A stretch of DNA of 64,000 nucleotides. It comes from Nocardiopsis eucommiae (GTDB lineage: Bacteria; Actinomycetota; Actinomycetes; Streptosporangiales; Streptosporangiaceae). The notes below the pieces were generated by a model that was not told where the DNA came from, made no database searches, and saw only the letters and a program-made list of their open reading frames with translations. This document shows, in pieces, positions 38,975 to 50,614 of the stretch. The DNA is taken from assembly GCA_018388625.1 (NCBI GenBank), contig CP074402.1:1364001-1428000 (forward strand), read 5' to 3'. Position 1 is the first letter of the stretch. Every line of letters begins with the position of its first letter. Both the position numbers and the translations under genes were made by a program.

Positions 38975-39141
38975 GCTGCATCCTCTCCGCGGGGTGGGCG
39001 CGCCCCGCACCACGTGGTGCGGAACCGCCCCGGCCTCCGAAGATTGTCCCAAAGACCACCTGGTCGGGCCCAGGCGCGGGAGGCTCCCGGTTCTGTGTCC
39101 TTGCTCTCCTCCGGGCGTGCGACCCGGAGGAGAGCCGCGGA

Positions 39142-41230
39142 TCAGGGCGTGGAGAGGCCCAGGTGGTGTGCGAGGAAGGCGAGCTGGTCGGCGGTGAGTG
39201 CCGTGCTCCGGCTCACCGACCGCGAGCTGTGCCCGACCTCGGCCTCACGCCGCACGAGGATGGGCTTCTCCTCCACCGGCGCCGAGGTGGCCCACTGCAT
39301 CTCGGCGCACAGTTTGCGGGCGTGCAGCGGGTCCACGCGGGTGTCGTTGTCGAACACCGTGAACAGGGTGGCCGGGTACCGGGTCCCCTCACGCACGTTG
39401 TGGTACGGGGAGTAGCCGAGCAGCCAGCCCAGCTGCTCGGGGTCCTCGGCGCTGCCGAACTCCACGTTCCACAGCTGGCCCAGCCCGAACCTCTCGTAGC
39501 GCACCATGTCGAGCAGCGGTGCGGAGCACACGGCGGCCGCGAACAGGTCCGGGCGCTGGGTGACCATCGAGCCCACCAGCAGCCCGCCGTTGCTGCCGCC
39601 CATGACCGCCAGCTGTTCCGGGGTGGTGACCCCGCTGCCGATCAGGTGCTCGGCGGCCGCGGCGCAGTCGTCGAACACGTTCTGCTTGTTGGCGAGCATG
39701 CCGCCCCGGTGCCACTCCTCGCCCTCCTCCAGACCGCCGCGCAGGTTGGCGACGGCGTACACGCCCCCGGCGCGGACCCACGCCAGGATCGCGGCGGAGT
39801 AGCCCGGGGTGAGGGAGATCTGGAAGCCGCCGTACCCGTAGAGGATGGTCGGCCGGGGCCCGTCCACGGGTGCGGCGGGGAGATCACCAGCATGCGGACG
39901 GTGGTGCCGTCCCCGGACGTGAACGCGACCTGTTCGGTCCGGACCTCGGGCAGGTCGATCTCGCCCGGGAAGTCGGCCCACAGCTCGACCCGCCCGGTCC
40001 GCGCGTCGTAGTGGTACACGGACGAGGGGTGGGTGTTGTCCGTGTAGCCGAACCACGCCTCGTGCCCGCCCTCGGGCCTGGTGGTCAGCCCGGCGAGGCT
40101 GCCCAGACCGGGCATGGGCAGGGCACCGAGCCGTTCACCGGTCGCCGGGTCGTGCCGGGTGACCTCGCTGATCGCGTGGCGGCTCCACTCGGCCAGGAGC
40201 TCGGGGGTGCCGTGCCCGTCCCAGCCCAGCAGGGAGTGGCCCTCCAGGACCGCCTCCGGGTCCTCGGGGATCAGCGTGGTCCAGTTCTCGTACCCGGGCT
40301 CTGCCGGGTCCGCGACGCACAGGCGACCGCGCGGGGCCTCGCGGTCGGTGAACAGGTACAGGCGGCCGTCCCGCCCCATCCTGGGGTGCAGGTCGGAGTC
40401 GACCCCTCCTGGACGGTGACCAGCCGGGGGCTCTCCAGCGGGCCCTCCTCCAGGTCGGCCACCCAGGCGTTGGTCGCGGACGAGGTGCCCCGGACGGAGG
40501 TCAGGACCAGCCACCGGCCGTCCTGGCTCACGTCCACGCCGAAGTACTCGGTCTTGTCCCGGCCCTGCCCGAAGACCAGGGCGTCCTGGTCTCCGGAGGT
40601 GCCCAGGCGGTGCAGGTAGACGCGGCGGTGGTAGGAGGTCTCGTCCTCCGGCACCTCCTCCGGGGGAGACGGCGCACGTAGTAGAAGGCCGACGCGTCCG
40701 GCAGCCAGGCCACCGGGCTGTAGCGCGTGCGGTCGAGGGGACCGTCGACCAGCTCGCCGGAGTCCACGTCGATGACGCGCAGCGACGACTCCTCGTTGCC
40801 GCCCTCGGAGAGCTGGTAGGCGAGCAGACGGCCGTCGGGGGAGGGGCGCCAGGCGTCGAGGGTGGTCAGACCGGAGGGGTCCAGGGCTCCGGGGTCGATC
40901 AGGACGCGTTCGGGGCCGTCTCCGTCCCGGACGTGGAGCACGGCGTGCTCCTGCCCGGGTGCGCGCCGGGTGACGAAGAGCCGCTCGCCGCGCCAGAGGG
41001 GTGCCCACGTGTCCGGCGCCCATGAGCGAGCGCACCTGCCCGGCGAACCAGTCGCGGGTCACGTAGTCGCTCGACAGCTTCTCGTACAGGTCGTCCTGGG
41101 CGTCGGACCACGCCTTGGTGTCCGTGGAGTCGGCTTCCTCCAGCCACCGGTAGGGGTCGTGGACGGAGTGTCCGTGGAGGGTCTCGTTGATGTCCAGCCG
41201 TGTGGCCGGGGGATAGCGGAGTTCGCGCAT
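39142..41230 (-). CDS. Prolyl oligopeptidase family serine peptidase (S9A, at least four frameshifts)
   Basis: About 697 residues when joined. The N-terminus ([28 protein letters not shown]) is typical of POP. A beta-propeller fills the middle. The catalytic domain has [20 protein letters not shown] with the nucleophile Ser, FDNDTRVDP with Asp and EVGHSSRS with His. Breaks lie near 41015, 40667, 40408 and 39880. The last three each need one C or G; the first looks like one extra C. With all three catalytic residues intact, sequence error is more likely than decay. The enzyme cuts short proline-containing peptides in the cytoplasm. Confidence 0.85.
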
Positions 41231-41524
41231 ACTTCGCACCCTATCCACCGGTATCTCACTGTGTGTGTTCGGCGCGGCGGGAGGATGAATCCGGGTTCAC
41301 CGGACGCACAATGGGTTCCAGAAAGCGACAACGGGCGTTTTCTGGGCGGCCCGCCGTAAATTGGGGTGGCGCCGGAGTGGTCCGAACAAGCAAACTGAAT
41401 GCGGGACGCAACTCGGCGGGAACCACCGGGAGGTCCGTGTGGCAAGGCGTACGGAGACACCGATCCTCGGGTCGGTGCACAGGGAGGTCACCTGGCTGGC
41501 TGATCGGCTGGCCGGGGAAGAGAC

Positions 41525-42108
41525 ATGGCGGTCGCACGCGGCCGCCGGGGCGACGCGATGAGCGCCCGACGCAGCCGGGAGGGTGGTCCAGGCACCGCCC
41601 GCCGCCACGTGCTGCTGCTCAACGCCAGCTTTGAACCACTGACGACACTGCCGCTGCGCAGAGCGATCCTGCTCGTCCTGCGCGAGAAGGCGGAGGTCGT
41701 TCACGACGACGGCGCGGGGGCGGTGCTGCACTCGGCGACGCGCTCCTACGACGTACCGTCGGTGATCAGGCTTCGGCGCTACATCAGCGTCCCCTACAGC
41801 CGGAGGGTGCCCCTCACCCGGGTGGCGCTCATGCGGCGGGACCGGCACACCTGCGGTTACTGCGGGAAGAAGGCGGAGACGATCGACCACGTCATCCCCG
41901 GAGCCGCGGTGGCGCGCACGTGTGGGAGAACGTGGTGGCGGCATGCAAGCCGTGCAACCACCGGAAGGCGGACAAGTTCCTGGACGAGATCGGCTGGGAA
42001 CTGCACATCACCCCGAAGGTGCCGAAGGGCCCCCACTGGCGGTTGATCAACGGTGATCTGCACGGCGACCCCCAGTGGGAACCGTACATGGCACACCTGG
42101 CCGCCTAG
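41525..42108 (+). CDS. HNH endonuclease (one frameshift)
   Basis: About 194 residues from ATG 41525 (GGGGAAGAG upstream). The typical actinobacterial HNH layout is seen: HVLLLNASFEPLTTLPLRRA, then RVPLTRVALMRRDRHTCGYCG, TIDHVIPRSRGG and ENVVAACKPCNHRKADK. The two CxxC pairs bind zinc and DHVIPRSRGG-HVWENVVAAC is the His-Asn-His core. A missing C near 41900 interrupts the core. Function in the cell is unproven; nicking of DNA is expected from the fold. No restriction partner lies nearby. Confidence 0.87.
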
Positions 42109-42153
42109 GCGGCGACAAGGGTCGGAACCGGGCGTCCCACCCGGCCCGGACGA

Positions 42154-42194
42154 CGCCCCCGGGGAGCCGACCCCTCGTCGGTTCGCCGGGGGCG
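42154..42194. terminator. Hairpin between the HNH and FmdB genes
   Basis: CGCCCCCGG and CCGGGGGCG form a 9-bp stem with a loop of about 22 bases that itself contains a small stem (CCGAC/GTCGG). Confidence 0.55.
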
Positions 42195-42257
42195 CCCCCG
42201 TGCACGGCGCCCGCCGGGAGCTGGAGAACGGCCCCGCCCCCGCTTATCCTGGGTCCC

Positions 42258-42463
42258 ATGCCCCGATACGACTTCCGCTGCCGCGAGTGCGGCGACACCT
42301 TCGAGCTCTCCCGCCCCATGGCCGACTCCGACGCCCCCGCCGACTGCCCCCGGGGCCATGACGACACCGTGCGCCTGCTGTCCACCGTGGCGGTGGGCGG
42401 ACGCGCCGCCGCCCCGCCACCTCCGGTGGCGGAGGGTGCTGCGGGGGCGGCTGCTGCGGCTGA
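42258..42463 (+). CDS. FmdB family zinc-ribbon protein (one frameshift)
   Basis: About 68 residues. MPRYDFRCRECGDTFELSRPM, then ADCPRGHDDTVRLLSTVAVGG: the CRECG and CPRGH clusters form the FmdB zinc ribbon. Restoring one G near 42434 gives the usual Cys-rich end EGCCGGGCCG and the stop at 42461-42463; without it the frame runs on into the next gene. The role is unknown, perhaps regulatory. It ends ten bases before the ilvD stop on the other strand. Confidence 0.85.
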
Positions 42464-42473
42464 GGCCGGGGCC

Positions 42474-44336
42474 CTACCTCTCGATCTGGGTGACGTCACG
42501 CGCCGCGCCGGTGGAGGCCGAGGTGGCCATCGCCGCGTAGGCGCGCAGCGCGGCGGTCACCGGGCGCTGGCGGTCGCGCGGCTGGAACCGGCCCAGCTCC
42601 TTGAGCAGGCGCTCCCGGCGCGCGTTCAGCTCGTCCTCGGAGACCTCCAGGACGATGCCCCGGTTCGGGATGTCGATGCTGATGGTGTCGCCGTCCTCGA
42701 CCAGGGCGATGTCGCCGCCCGCCGCCGCCTCGGGTGAGGCGTGGCCGATGGACAGTCCCGAGGTGCCGCCGGAGAAGCGGCCGTCGGTGATGAGCGCGCA
42801 GGCCTTGCCCAGGCCGCGACCCTTGAGGAAGCTGGTCGGATAGAGCATCTCCTGCATCCCGGGGCCGCCCTTGGGGCCCTCGTAGCGGATGACGACCACG
42901 TCACCGGGCTCGATCTGCTTGTTGAGGATGCCGTCCACGGCGTCGTCCTGCGACTCGAACACCTTCGCGGGCCCGGAGAAGGTCCACAGCTCCTCCTCGA
43001 CACCGGCGGTCTTGACGATCGCGCCGTCGGGGGCGAGGTTGCCGAACAGCACGGCCAGGCCGCCGTCCTTGGTGTAGGCGTGCTCCACGGAGCGGATGCA
43101 GCCCTTCTCGCGGTCCTCGTCCAGGGTGTCCCATCGGACGCTCTGCGAGTAGGCCTTCGTCGTCCGCACGCCGCCGGGGGCCGCGTGGAAGAGCTCCACG
43201 GCCTCGGGCAGCGCCGTCTCGGAGGTGATGTCCCACTCGGCCAGGAACTCGCCCACGGTCTTGCCGTGCACGGTGGGCAGCGAGGTGTCGAGCAGGCCGC
43301 CCCGGGCCAGCTCGCCCAGGATGCCGGGGATGCCGCCCGCCCGGTGGACGTCCTCGATGTGGTACTTCTCGGTGTTCGGCGCGACCTTGCACAGGCACGG
43401 GACGCGGCGGGAGATCGCGTCGATCTCGGGGAGCCCGAAGTCCACACCGGCCTCGGTGGCGGTGGCCAGCAGGTGCAGGATCGTGTTGGTGGAGCCGCCC
43501 ATGGCGACGTCCAGCGCCATGGCGTTGGCGAAGGCGGCGGGGGTGGCGATGGAGAGCGGCAGCACCGAGGCGTCGTCGTCGCGGTAGTAGCGCTGGGCGG
43601 CCTCCACGACCAGGCGCCCGGCGTCCTCGTAGAGGGCCCGCCGCGCCGTGTGCGTGGCCAGGACCGTGCCGTTGCCGGGGAGGGCCAGCCCCATGGCCTC
43701 GGTGAGGCAGTTCATCGAGTTGGCGGTGAACATCCCCGAGCAGGAGCCGCAGGTGGGGCAGGCGTTCTCCTCCATCTCGTCCAGCTCGGCCTGGGAGACG
43801 CTCTCGTCCGCCGCCGCGATCATGGGGTTGATGAGGTCGAGCTTGCGGACCGTGGTGGCGGTGCCGTCGACCACCGTGACCTTCCCGGCCTCCATGGGGC
43901 CGCCGGAGACGAACACGGTGGGGATGTTCAGCCGCATCGCGGCGAGCAGCATGCCCGGGGTGATCTTGTCGCAGTTGGAGACGCACACGAGGGCGTCGGC
44001 ACAGTGCGCGTTGACCATGTACTCGACGGAGTCGGCGATCAGCTCGCGGCTGGGCAGCGAGTAGAGCATGCCGCCGTGGCCCATCGCGATACCGTCGTCG
44101 ACGGCGATGGAGTTGAACTCGCGGGGCACGCCGCCCGCCTGGCGGATGGCGTTCGCGACGACCTCGGCGACCTCGCGCAGGTGCACGTGTCCGGGCACGA
44201 ACTCCGTGAAGCTGTTGGCCACGGCCACGATGGGCTTGCCGAAGTCCTCGCGCTCCACACCGGTGGCGCGCATGAGGGCGCGGGCACCTGCCATGTTCCT
44301 GCCGTGGGTGACCGTGCGTGAGCGTAGGGCTGGCAT
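42474..44336 (-). CDS. ilvD: Dihydroxy-acid dehydratase
   Basis: 620 residues, the full family length and intact. The iron-sulfur cluster ligands are in [12 protein letters not shown] and [11 protein letters not shown], with a further conserved set at [13 protein letters not shown] and [12 protein letters not shown]. The enzyme dehydrates 2,3-dihydroxy-isovalerate and 2,3-dihydroxy-3-methylvalerate in valine and isoleucine synthesis. I chose ATG 44336, six bases after GGGAG; an ATG 15 bases upstream is possible. No ilvB/N/C gene is adjacent, and I see no attenuator in the 230-base leader. Confidence 0.96.
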   Translation of the reverse strand: MPALRSRTVTHGRNMAGARALMRATGVEREDFGKPIVAVANSFTEFVPGHVHLREVAEVVANAIRQAGGVPREFNSIAVDDGIAMGHGGMLYSLPSRELIADSVEYMVNAHCADALVCVSNCDKITPGMLLAAMRLNIPTVFVSGGPMEAGKVTVVDGTATTVRKLDLINPMIAAADESVSQAELDEMEENACPTCGSCSGMFTANSMNCLTEAMGLALPGNGTVLATHTARRALYEDAGRLVVEAAQRYYRDDDASVLPLSIATPAAFANAMALDVAMGGSTNTILHLLATATEAGVDFGLPEIDAISRRVPCLCKVAPNTEKYHIEDVHRAGGIPGILGELARGGLLDTSLPTVHGKTVGEFLAEWDITSETALPEAVELFHAAPGGVRTTKAYSQSVRWDTLDEDREKGCIRSVEHAYTKDGGLAVLFGNLAPDGAIVKTAGVEEELWTFSGPAKVFESQDDAVDGILNKQIEPGDVVVIRYEGPKGGPGMQEMLYPTSFLKGRGLGKACALITDGRFSGGTSGLSIGHASPEAAAGGDIALVEDGDTISIDIPNRGIVLEVSEDELNARRERLLKELGRFQPRDRQRPVTAALRAYAAMATSASTGAARDVTQIER

Positions 44337-44506
44337 GGGGTGCACTCCCATCGTTACGGGTGTTTCCCCACGATGGTAGTCCCCCTCAGGGACAGCTTCG
44401 GTCTCGCCGGAAGAGACAGGAGTCCCGGATGGTGAGATTAGCCGAGGTGGGGGCTCCGGTTCGCGGCCTTCCCGCGGGGTCGTCGGCGGAGGCCGGACAC
44501 GCGAGA

Positions 44507-44543
44507 GGCCCGGAGGCCACGACGGTGTGGCTGGCTCCGGGCC
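44507..44543 (-). terminator. Terminator of the NERD gene
   Basis: GGCCCGGAGGCCAC and GTGGCTGGCTCCGGGCC pair with a small bulge, right after the NERD stop codon. Confidence 0.65.
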
Positions 44544-44566
44544 CGGGACGGACGAGGGGGACGGGG

Positions 44567-45394
44567 TCAGTAACGTGGCGGCAGGGCCTTCTTCGCGGCC
44601 TGATAGATCTCCTCGATCTCGGTCTCGCTCAGACGATCGCGCCCGCTGCGCAGCCACTTGCGGACCTTGGTTCCGGTGATGATGTCCACGCCCCGCAGCC
44701 GGTGGCTGTCCCAGGGCATGCCCGGACCGTAGATGGCCAGGGAGGCGCGCACCGAGATGTCGCGGCCGAGCTCCTTGCTGATGAGCTCCTCCGCGCGCTT
44801 GGCCTCCTCCAGGGCCTCATCGATCCGCTCGTTCTTGCTGAAGCGGCCGTGGTAGAGCTTCTCCAGCTTGTTGCGCAGCGGGAGCCGCTTGTCCCAGGAC
44901 TCCGAGTCGATGGCGAACGCGCCGCGACGACCCACGATGAAGTGGTCGATCTGGCCGTTGCCGCCGGGGACGGCGCGCGCGTGGAGGACGCGGTAGCCGA
45001 GCTGCTTCATGAGTTTGAGCTGTGCCTCGGTGCGTCGCTGGGCGGCCGAGGGCTTGCGCCAGCGGGGGATCTCCGACTCGCGACGGGCGCTCCAGACCAT
45101 CACCGCCACCAGGACGATGAGGCCGAGGGTGACGCCGACCCTCCAGTCCCCGGTGAGCATGCCGAAGGCGCCCGCCACGGCCCCCGCCGGAACGCTCCGG
45201 AAGATCCAGCGGCGGACGGAGTCGTTCGACCTCAGGGCCCCGTAGAGGGCCTTGGTGCTGGCCGCGCCGCCTTCCTTGCGTTGGTTGGGGAAGAAGAGGG
45301 CCTCGGGTCGTTCGGGCTCCGACCCTTCGGACGACGAGCTACGACCGTTCACTCTGGTTGCCGATTCCACGACGGACAGGTTAGTTCCATCCAT
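44567..45394 (-). CDS. NERD-domain protein (nuclease-related), membrane-anchored
   Basis: 275 residues. Two adjacent hydrophobic helices lie at about 75-112 ([31 protein letters not shown]). The NERD domain follows: [23 protein letters not shown]-like entry, [23 protein letters not shown] (the D-hydrophobic-x-G nuclease core) and [22 protein letters not shown] proteins have a restriction-endonuclease-like fold; their biological target is unknown. It is intact, stands alone and is divergent from the amidase gene. Confidence 0.88.
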   Translation of the reverse strand: MDGTNLSVVESATRVNGRSSSSEGSEPERPEALFFPNQRKEGGAASTKALYGALRSNDSVRRWIFRSVPAGAVAGAFGMLTGDWRVGVTLGLIVLVAVMVWSARRESEIPRWRKPSAAQRRTEAQLKLMKQLGYRVLHARAVPGGNGQIDHFIVGRRGAFAIDSESWDKRLPLRNKLEKLYHGRFSKNERIDEALEEAKRAEELISKELGRDISVRASLAIYGPGMPWDSHRLRGVDIITGTKVRKWLRSGRDRLSETEIEEIYQAAKKALPPRY

Positions 45395-45562
45395 ATCCGA
45401 GTCCTAGTGCATGACTTCTCACACTTTTCTTCCCTGGTGTTCTGGCGCCCAAGCGTGTCCGGGGCGCCGGAACGGGGAAGGATTGACCTTTCGCCACCTC
45501 TCTGGAGAAGTACCGTTCTTCGGCGTGGTGCCCGTTGCCCTACCCGGTTAACCTCGGGTGCC

Positions 45563-47001
45563 ATGACCAGAATTCATGAACTTCCCGCGCACCGACTCGC
45601 CGCGTTGGTCCGCAGTCGTGAACTGTCGCCTGTTGAGATCGCTGAGCACTACCTCCAGCGGATTCGGAGGTTGGACGACCGATATGGCGCCTATATAACG
45701 GTCACTGAAGAATTGGCTCTGGAGCAGGCCCGAAACGCGCAGAAACGCGCCATGAGCGACACGCCGGAGGATCTGCCCCCGCTCCTCGGCGTCCCCCTGC
45801 CCATCAAGGACCTCGACACCGTCGCCGGTGTCCTCGTCACCTTCGGCTCACGCGCCTTCCCCGACCTCGTGGCCCCCACCGATTCCGCGGTGGTCGCCCA
45901 GCTGCGCGACGCGGGCGCGGTCTTCCTTGGCAAGACCAACACCCCCGAGTTCGGCGCCACGTGCCACACCGAGAACGCCGTCGCCCCGCCCACCCGCAAC
46001 CCCTGGGACACCAGCCGCTCACCGGGCGGCTCCAGCGGGGGCGCCGCCGCGGCGGTGGCCGCCGGGCTCGCGCCCGTGGCCCAGGGCAGCGACGGCGGCG
46101 GGTCCATCCGCATTCCGGCGAGTGTCTGCGGCCTCTTCGGGCTCAAGCCCACACGGGGGCGGATCTCTCTCGGACCCGACCGCGCCGACCTCAACGGACT
46201 GTCCACGGCGGGACCGATCACCCGCTCGGTCCTGGACGCCGCCCTGATGCTGGACGCCATGGCGGTCAACCTCCCGGGCGACCTGTTCACCGCTCCGCCT
46301 CTGCCCCCCGGCGAGACCTTCGCCGACCACGCCCGGCGCGAACCCGGACGGCTGCGCCTCGCCCGCTACTCCGACACCGGGTCCACGGGCATCCCCGTCC
46401 ACCCCGACGTGCTCGCCGCCCACGAGGAGACCACCCGGCTGCTCCTGGAGCTGGGCCACGAGGTCGAGGAGATCGACAACCCCTTCGAGTCCGCCTTCGG
46501 AGGGGCCTTCGCCGAGGACTTCCCGTACCTGTGGGCGGCCATCGCCTCGGCCACACCCGTCGACCCGGCCCGCGAGGGCGAGCTCACACCGATCTACCGG
46601 TGGCTCCGCGAACGCGCGCGCCAGACCACCGTGCCCGACCACGTGGGGGCCGTCGCACGCCTCCAGCGCGGCACCCGAGCGATGCTCACGGCCACCGAAC
46701 GCTTCGACGCCGTCCTGAGCCCCACCCTGGCCCGGCCGCCGGTGCCGATCGGGCACTTCACCTCGGGCGGACCGGAGGAGGAGTTCCGGCTCATGACCGA
46801 GTTCACCCCGTTCACCTCGATCTACAACGTGACCGGGCAGCCCTCGGTGAGCGTCCCGCTGCACTGGTCGCCGAGCGGTCTGCCGATCGGCTCCATGCTC
46901 ACGGGGCGGATGGGCGGTGAGGGGACCCTGCTGTCCCTGTCGGCGCAGCTGGAGCGGGCCCGTCCGTGGGCACACCGGGTTCCCGGGGCTGGACGGACTG
47001 A
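45563..47001 (+). CDS. Amidase signature family enzyme (one frameshift near the end)
   Basis: About 479 residues. The Ser-cisSer-Lys triad is seen: PLPIKDLD with Lys, SPGGSSGGAAAAVAAG with cis-Ser, and GSDGGGSIRIPA with the nucleophile Ser. The rest matches 6-aminohexanoate or acylamide hydrolases of the AmiE/GatA family; without GatB/C beside it, a tRNA amidotransferase role is unlikely. Restoring one G near 46985 gives a stop at 46999-47001; otherwise the frame runs on for 860 bases as antisense of the MFS gene. Substrate unknown. Confidence 0.87.
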
Positions 47002-48279
47002 CCGGGCCCGACGGGGCGGCGCCCCGCTCCGCCGGGACGGGCGAGGTGGACCCCGACAGCCGGCTCAGGAACAGGCTGAGGACGGCGGCCACCAGCACCA
47101 GCACGGTCGCGCCCAGCGCACCTCCGGCGATCCCGTTGGTGTCCACCAGAGCACCGGTCAGCGGCCCCGCCAGCGCGGCGCCGATGCCCATGGCCGTCGC
47201 CATCCAGCCGAACGCCTCCGCCCGGCGGTGGGCGGGGGCCGCGTCGCCCAGACGCCCCATCACCGCGGCGAGGGTGGGTGCGAGCGCCAGGCCCGAGACG
47301 AAGAGCAGCGGGGTGATCAGCAGCGGGGTCGGCAGGTGGCTGACCGGCGGCAGGAAGGGGACCAGCACCGCGATGCCCAGGGCGGCGCCGAAGGCGCGCA
47401 GCGGCAGCCTCGGCGTGCCTCGGAGCGCGCCCGCCACCGCACCGCCCACCAGGGAGCCCAGTGCCCAGATCGAGGCCAGCACCATCACGTAGTGGGGGCC
47501 TCCAGCTCGTTGGCCCAGGCCACGATGACCAGGTCCATGCCGACCACGCCGGAGACGATCGTCGCGCACATCACGAACAGCAGGCAGAGCACGGGGTGGA
47601 AGAGCAGGCTGCGGTCCGCCGGGGCGGCCGTGCGGTCGGCCCCGCCGCCCGCGTCCCGCGGGACGGCCCCGGGACGGTCCGGTTCGGCCGGGCCGGTCAC
47701 GCCCGCGCGGCGCAGGGACAGGGCGAACCCCACCGCGCCCATCAGCCCCAGAATTCCCAGAAGCAACAGGGCCCAGCGTGGTCCGGCCAGCGCCACCACA
47801 CCGGCGGTGAGGATCGGTGAGAAGACGAAGACCAGCTCCTGGGTGGTGGCCTCGGCCGCGTAGATCGCCTGCCGCTCCGAACCCGTGGTCAGCCGGGGCC
47901 ACAGCGCGCGCACGATCTGGTTGGCCGGGGTGCCGAACAGACCGGTGCCCAGAGCCAGAGGGATCGAGACCCACCACAGCGAGGCGGGGAGCAGCGCCAG
48001 CGTGACCAGACCGACGGTGAACACCACACCGCACACCAGCACCAGGCGATCACTGTCGCCCCGGTCGGCCATGCGCCCGCGCAACGGCCCCACCATCGCC
48101 ATGCCCAGCGTGAACGCGCCCGCCACCAGGCCGGCCAGGGTGTAGGAACCGGTCCAGCCCTGGACGAGGAAGGTGACCGCGATCATCAGTCCCGGTGTGT
48201 AGAACCGGGCGGCCAGGGACCAGGTCAACAGGGACAGGACGTGGGGCACGGCGAAGAGCCGTCGGTAGTTGGCGAGCAC
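46899..48279 (-). CDS. MFS transporter (two frameshifts)
   Basis: About 460 residues with twelve likely helices. The start region VLANYRRLFAVPHVLSLLTWSLAARF and the loop GPLRGRMADRGDSDR (the A-motif of MFS) are clear. Frameshifts near 47500 (missing C after ELEAP) and near 46985 are needed; the second uses the same C/G run as the amidase break, and correcting it gives both genes proper ends. The two 3' ends then overlap by about 100 bases. It is probably a drug or metabolite exporter. The start GTG 48279 has no strong ribosome binding site. Confidence 0.8.
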
Positions 48280-48474
48280 GTGTTCGATTATGCAGCTCCC
48301 ACCGGGCACTCCGCCAAGGGTTTCCCCGCCCGGACCGGGGGTGCGCGCGGGGCCAGGGGAAAGCCAGGGGAAAGGGGAGGTAGAGCCACGGCCCAGGAAC
48401 GGGGAAGGGACACATGTTCCGAGCCCACGCCGGGTCGTCCTGCGGTGTACGCGCGCCGCCGTGGGGCATGATCG

Positions 48475-50513
48475 GTGTCTGTGAGGGACGTTCAGCTGAG
48501 CCGGGTGGCCGAGCGCCACGGGGTCGCGACCGCGTACGAGGACTGGCGGGGCAGACGGGTGCCCGTCAGCCCCGACACGATCCGCCATGTGCTGACCGCT
48601 CTGGGGGTGGATCCGACCGACCCCGACGCGGCGCCGGGGCGCGGGCCGTTGCCGCCCGCCGTGGTGGTCCGCGAGGGCAAGGCACCGGACCTGGTGCTGC
48701 CCGAAGGCGCCCGCAGTTCCGTGGAGACCTCGGACGGCGCGCTGCTGCCGTTCGATCCCGGCCTGCCCCTGGGCGTGCACACCCTGAGGGTGACCGACCA
48801 GGGGACCGAGCACGACGCGCCCCTGCTGGTGGTCCCCGACCGGATCGATCCGTCCGCGCTGCGGGAGAACCCCCGCCTGTGGGGGCTGATGGCCCAGATC
48901 TACAGCGTCCGCTCCCGGGCCTCCTGGGGCACCGGTGACCTGCGTGACCTCTCCGAGCTCGCTGAATGGAGCGCCCGGGACCTCGGCGCGGACTTCACCC
49001 TGATCAACCCGGTGCACGCCACCGAACCCGACACACCGCTCGAACCCTCGCCCTACCTGCCGGTCAGCCGCCGCTACGCCAGCCCCCTCTACGTGCGCGT
49101 GGAGGACGTGCCCGAGTACGCGCGGCTGGACCCGTCCCAGCGCGAGGGCATCCAACGTCTGGCCCGGCCGCTGCGTGAACGGGGCCGCACCGCCGACCTC
49201 CTCGACCGCGACGCCGTCTGGGAGGCCAAGCGCACCGCGCTGGAGATCCTCTTCCAGGTGGCGCGCGCACCGGGCCGGGAGGAGTCGCTCCGCCACTACC
49301 TGGAGCGCGAGGGGCAGCCCCTGGTCGAGTTCGCCACCTGGTCCGCGCTGGCCGAGGAGCACGGTTCCGACTTCCGGACCTGGCCCTCGGAACTGCGCGA
49401 CGTCGGTTCGCTCACGGTCGGCCGGAAGGCCCTGGAGCTGTGGCCGCGCGTGGAGTTCCACCGCTGGCTCCAGTGGATCCTGGACGAACAGCTCGGCCAG
49501 GCGCAGGGAAGCGCCCTGGACAGCGGCATGGACGTGGGGATCGTGCACGACCTCGCCATCGGCGTGCAGGGTGGCGGGGCGGACGCGTGGATGTACGGCG
49601 ACGCCCTCGTCCACGGCCTGCACGTGGGCGCCCCGCCGGACGAGTTCAACCAGCGGGGACAGGACTGGGGGCAACCCCCTGGAACCCGACCCGCCTGGCC
49701 CAGCTGGGCTACGGCCCCTTCCGCCAGATCCTCTCCCAGGGGTTGCGGCACGCGGGCGGCCTGCGGATGGACCACGTCATGGGCCTGTTCCGGCTGTGGT
49801 GCGTCCCCGAGGGGGCCACCGCCGACCAGGGCACCTACCTCCGCTTCGACCACGAGGGCATGGTGGGCACGCTGGTGCTGGAGGCCCGGCGCGCCGACGC
49901 GGTGATCGTCGGCGAGGACCTGGGCACCGTCGAGCCCTGGGTCCGCGACCACCTCGCCGACCGGGGCGTCCTCGGAACCTCCGTGCTGTGGTTCGAGAAC
50001 GACCGGGACGGCGAACCGCTCCCTCCCGACAGATGGCGCAGGGACTGCCTGGCCACCGTGGCCACGCACGACCTGCCACCGGTCTCCTCGTACCTGTCCG
50101 CCGAGCACGTGGAGCTGCGCGACCGCCTCGGGCTGCTCGACCGGCCCGTGGCCGAGGAGCGCACCGCCTCCGAGGCCCGCGTGGCCCAGTGGTGCGCGCT
50201 GCTGGTGTACCTGGGGTTGTTGGAGGAGGACGCCGATCCGGTGGGCGACCCGGCCTCAGTAGTCGCCGCGATGCACGCCTACCTGGCGGCGACACCGGCC
50301 CGGATGCTGGGCGTGGCTCTCACCGACGTGGTCGGGGAGCGGCGGATGCAGAACCAGCCGGGCACGAGCACCGAGTACCCGAACTGGCGGATCCCGCTCA
50401 CCAGCGGCGAGGGTGAGCCGGTCCTGGTCGACGAGCTGCTGGCCGACCCCAGGATGGTCGCCCGCGTCCGCCGCACGCTGGGTCCGCTCGGACACCAGGG
50501 TCGGGGCCTGTAG
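48475..50513 (+). CDS. malQ: 4-alpha-glucanotransferase (one frameshift)
   Basis: About 680 residues, a GH77 amylomaltase. The actinobacterial N-terminal beta domain (VAERHGVATAYEDWRGRRVPV) precedes the barrel (WGLMAQIYSVRSRASWGTGDL). Catalytic residues are in LRMDHVMGLFRLW (nucleophile Asp), VGEDLGTV (acid/base Glu) and ATHDLPP (Asp). A missing C near 49676 in QPPWNPTRL causes the break. It transfers maltosyl units in glycogen/maltodextrin use. GTG 48475 or 48481 starts the protein. It is divergent from the MFS gene. Confidence 0.9.
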
Positions 50514-50554
50514 ACCGGAGACGGTCACGGGAACCAGCCCGCCGCAGGACACGG

Positions 50555-50590
50555 GACGGCCCCCGGGGAACGCGTTCCCCGGGGGCCGTC
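50555..50590. terminator. Bidirectional terminator between malQ and pepN
   Basis: GACGGCCCCCGGGGAAC and GTTCCCCGGGGGCCGTC form a perfect 17-bp stem with a two-base loop between the convergent genes. Confidence 0.85.
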
Positions 50591-50614
50591 ACACCGTCGC
50601 GTACGCCGTGGTCG

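Noticed and set aside
39142-41230. Prolyl oligopeptidase as a true pseudogene because of its four breaks
   Set aside because: All three catalytic residues and the fold-defining segments survive, and the breaks are at C/G runs like those in many other healthy genes of this window.
48277-48294. LexA-like sequence TCGAACACGTGCTCGC before the MFS gene
   Set aside because: Only one half-site is good; the other matches four of six positions and it overlaps the likely start codon.
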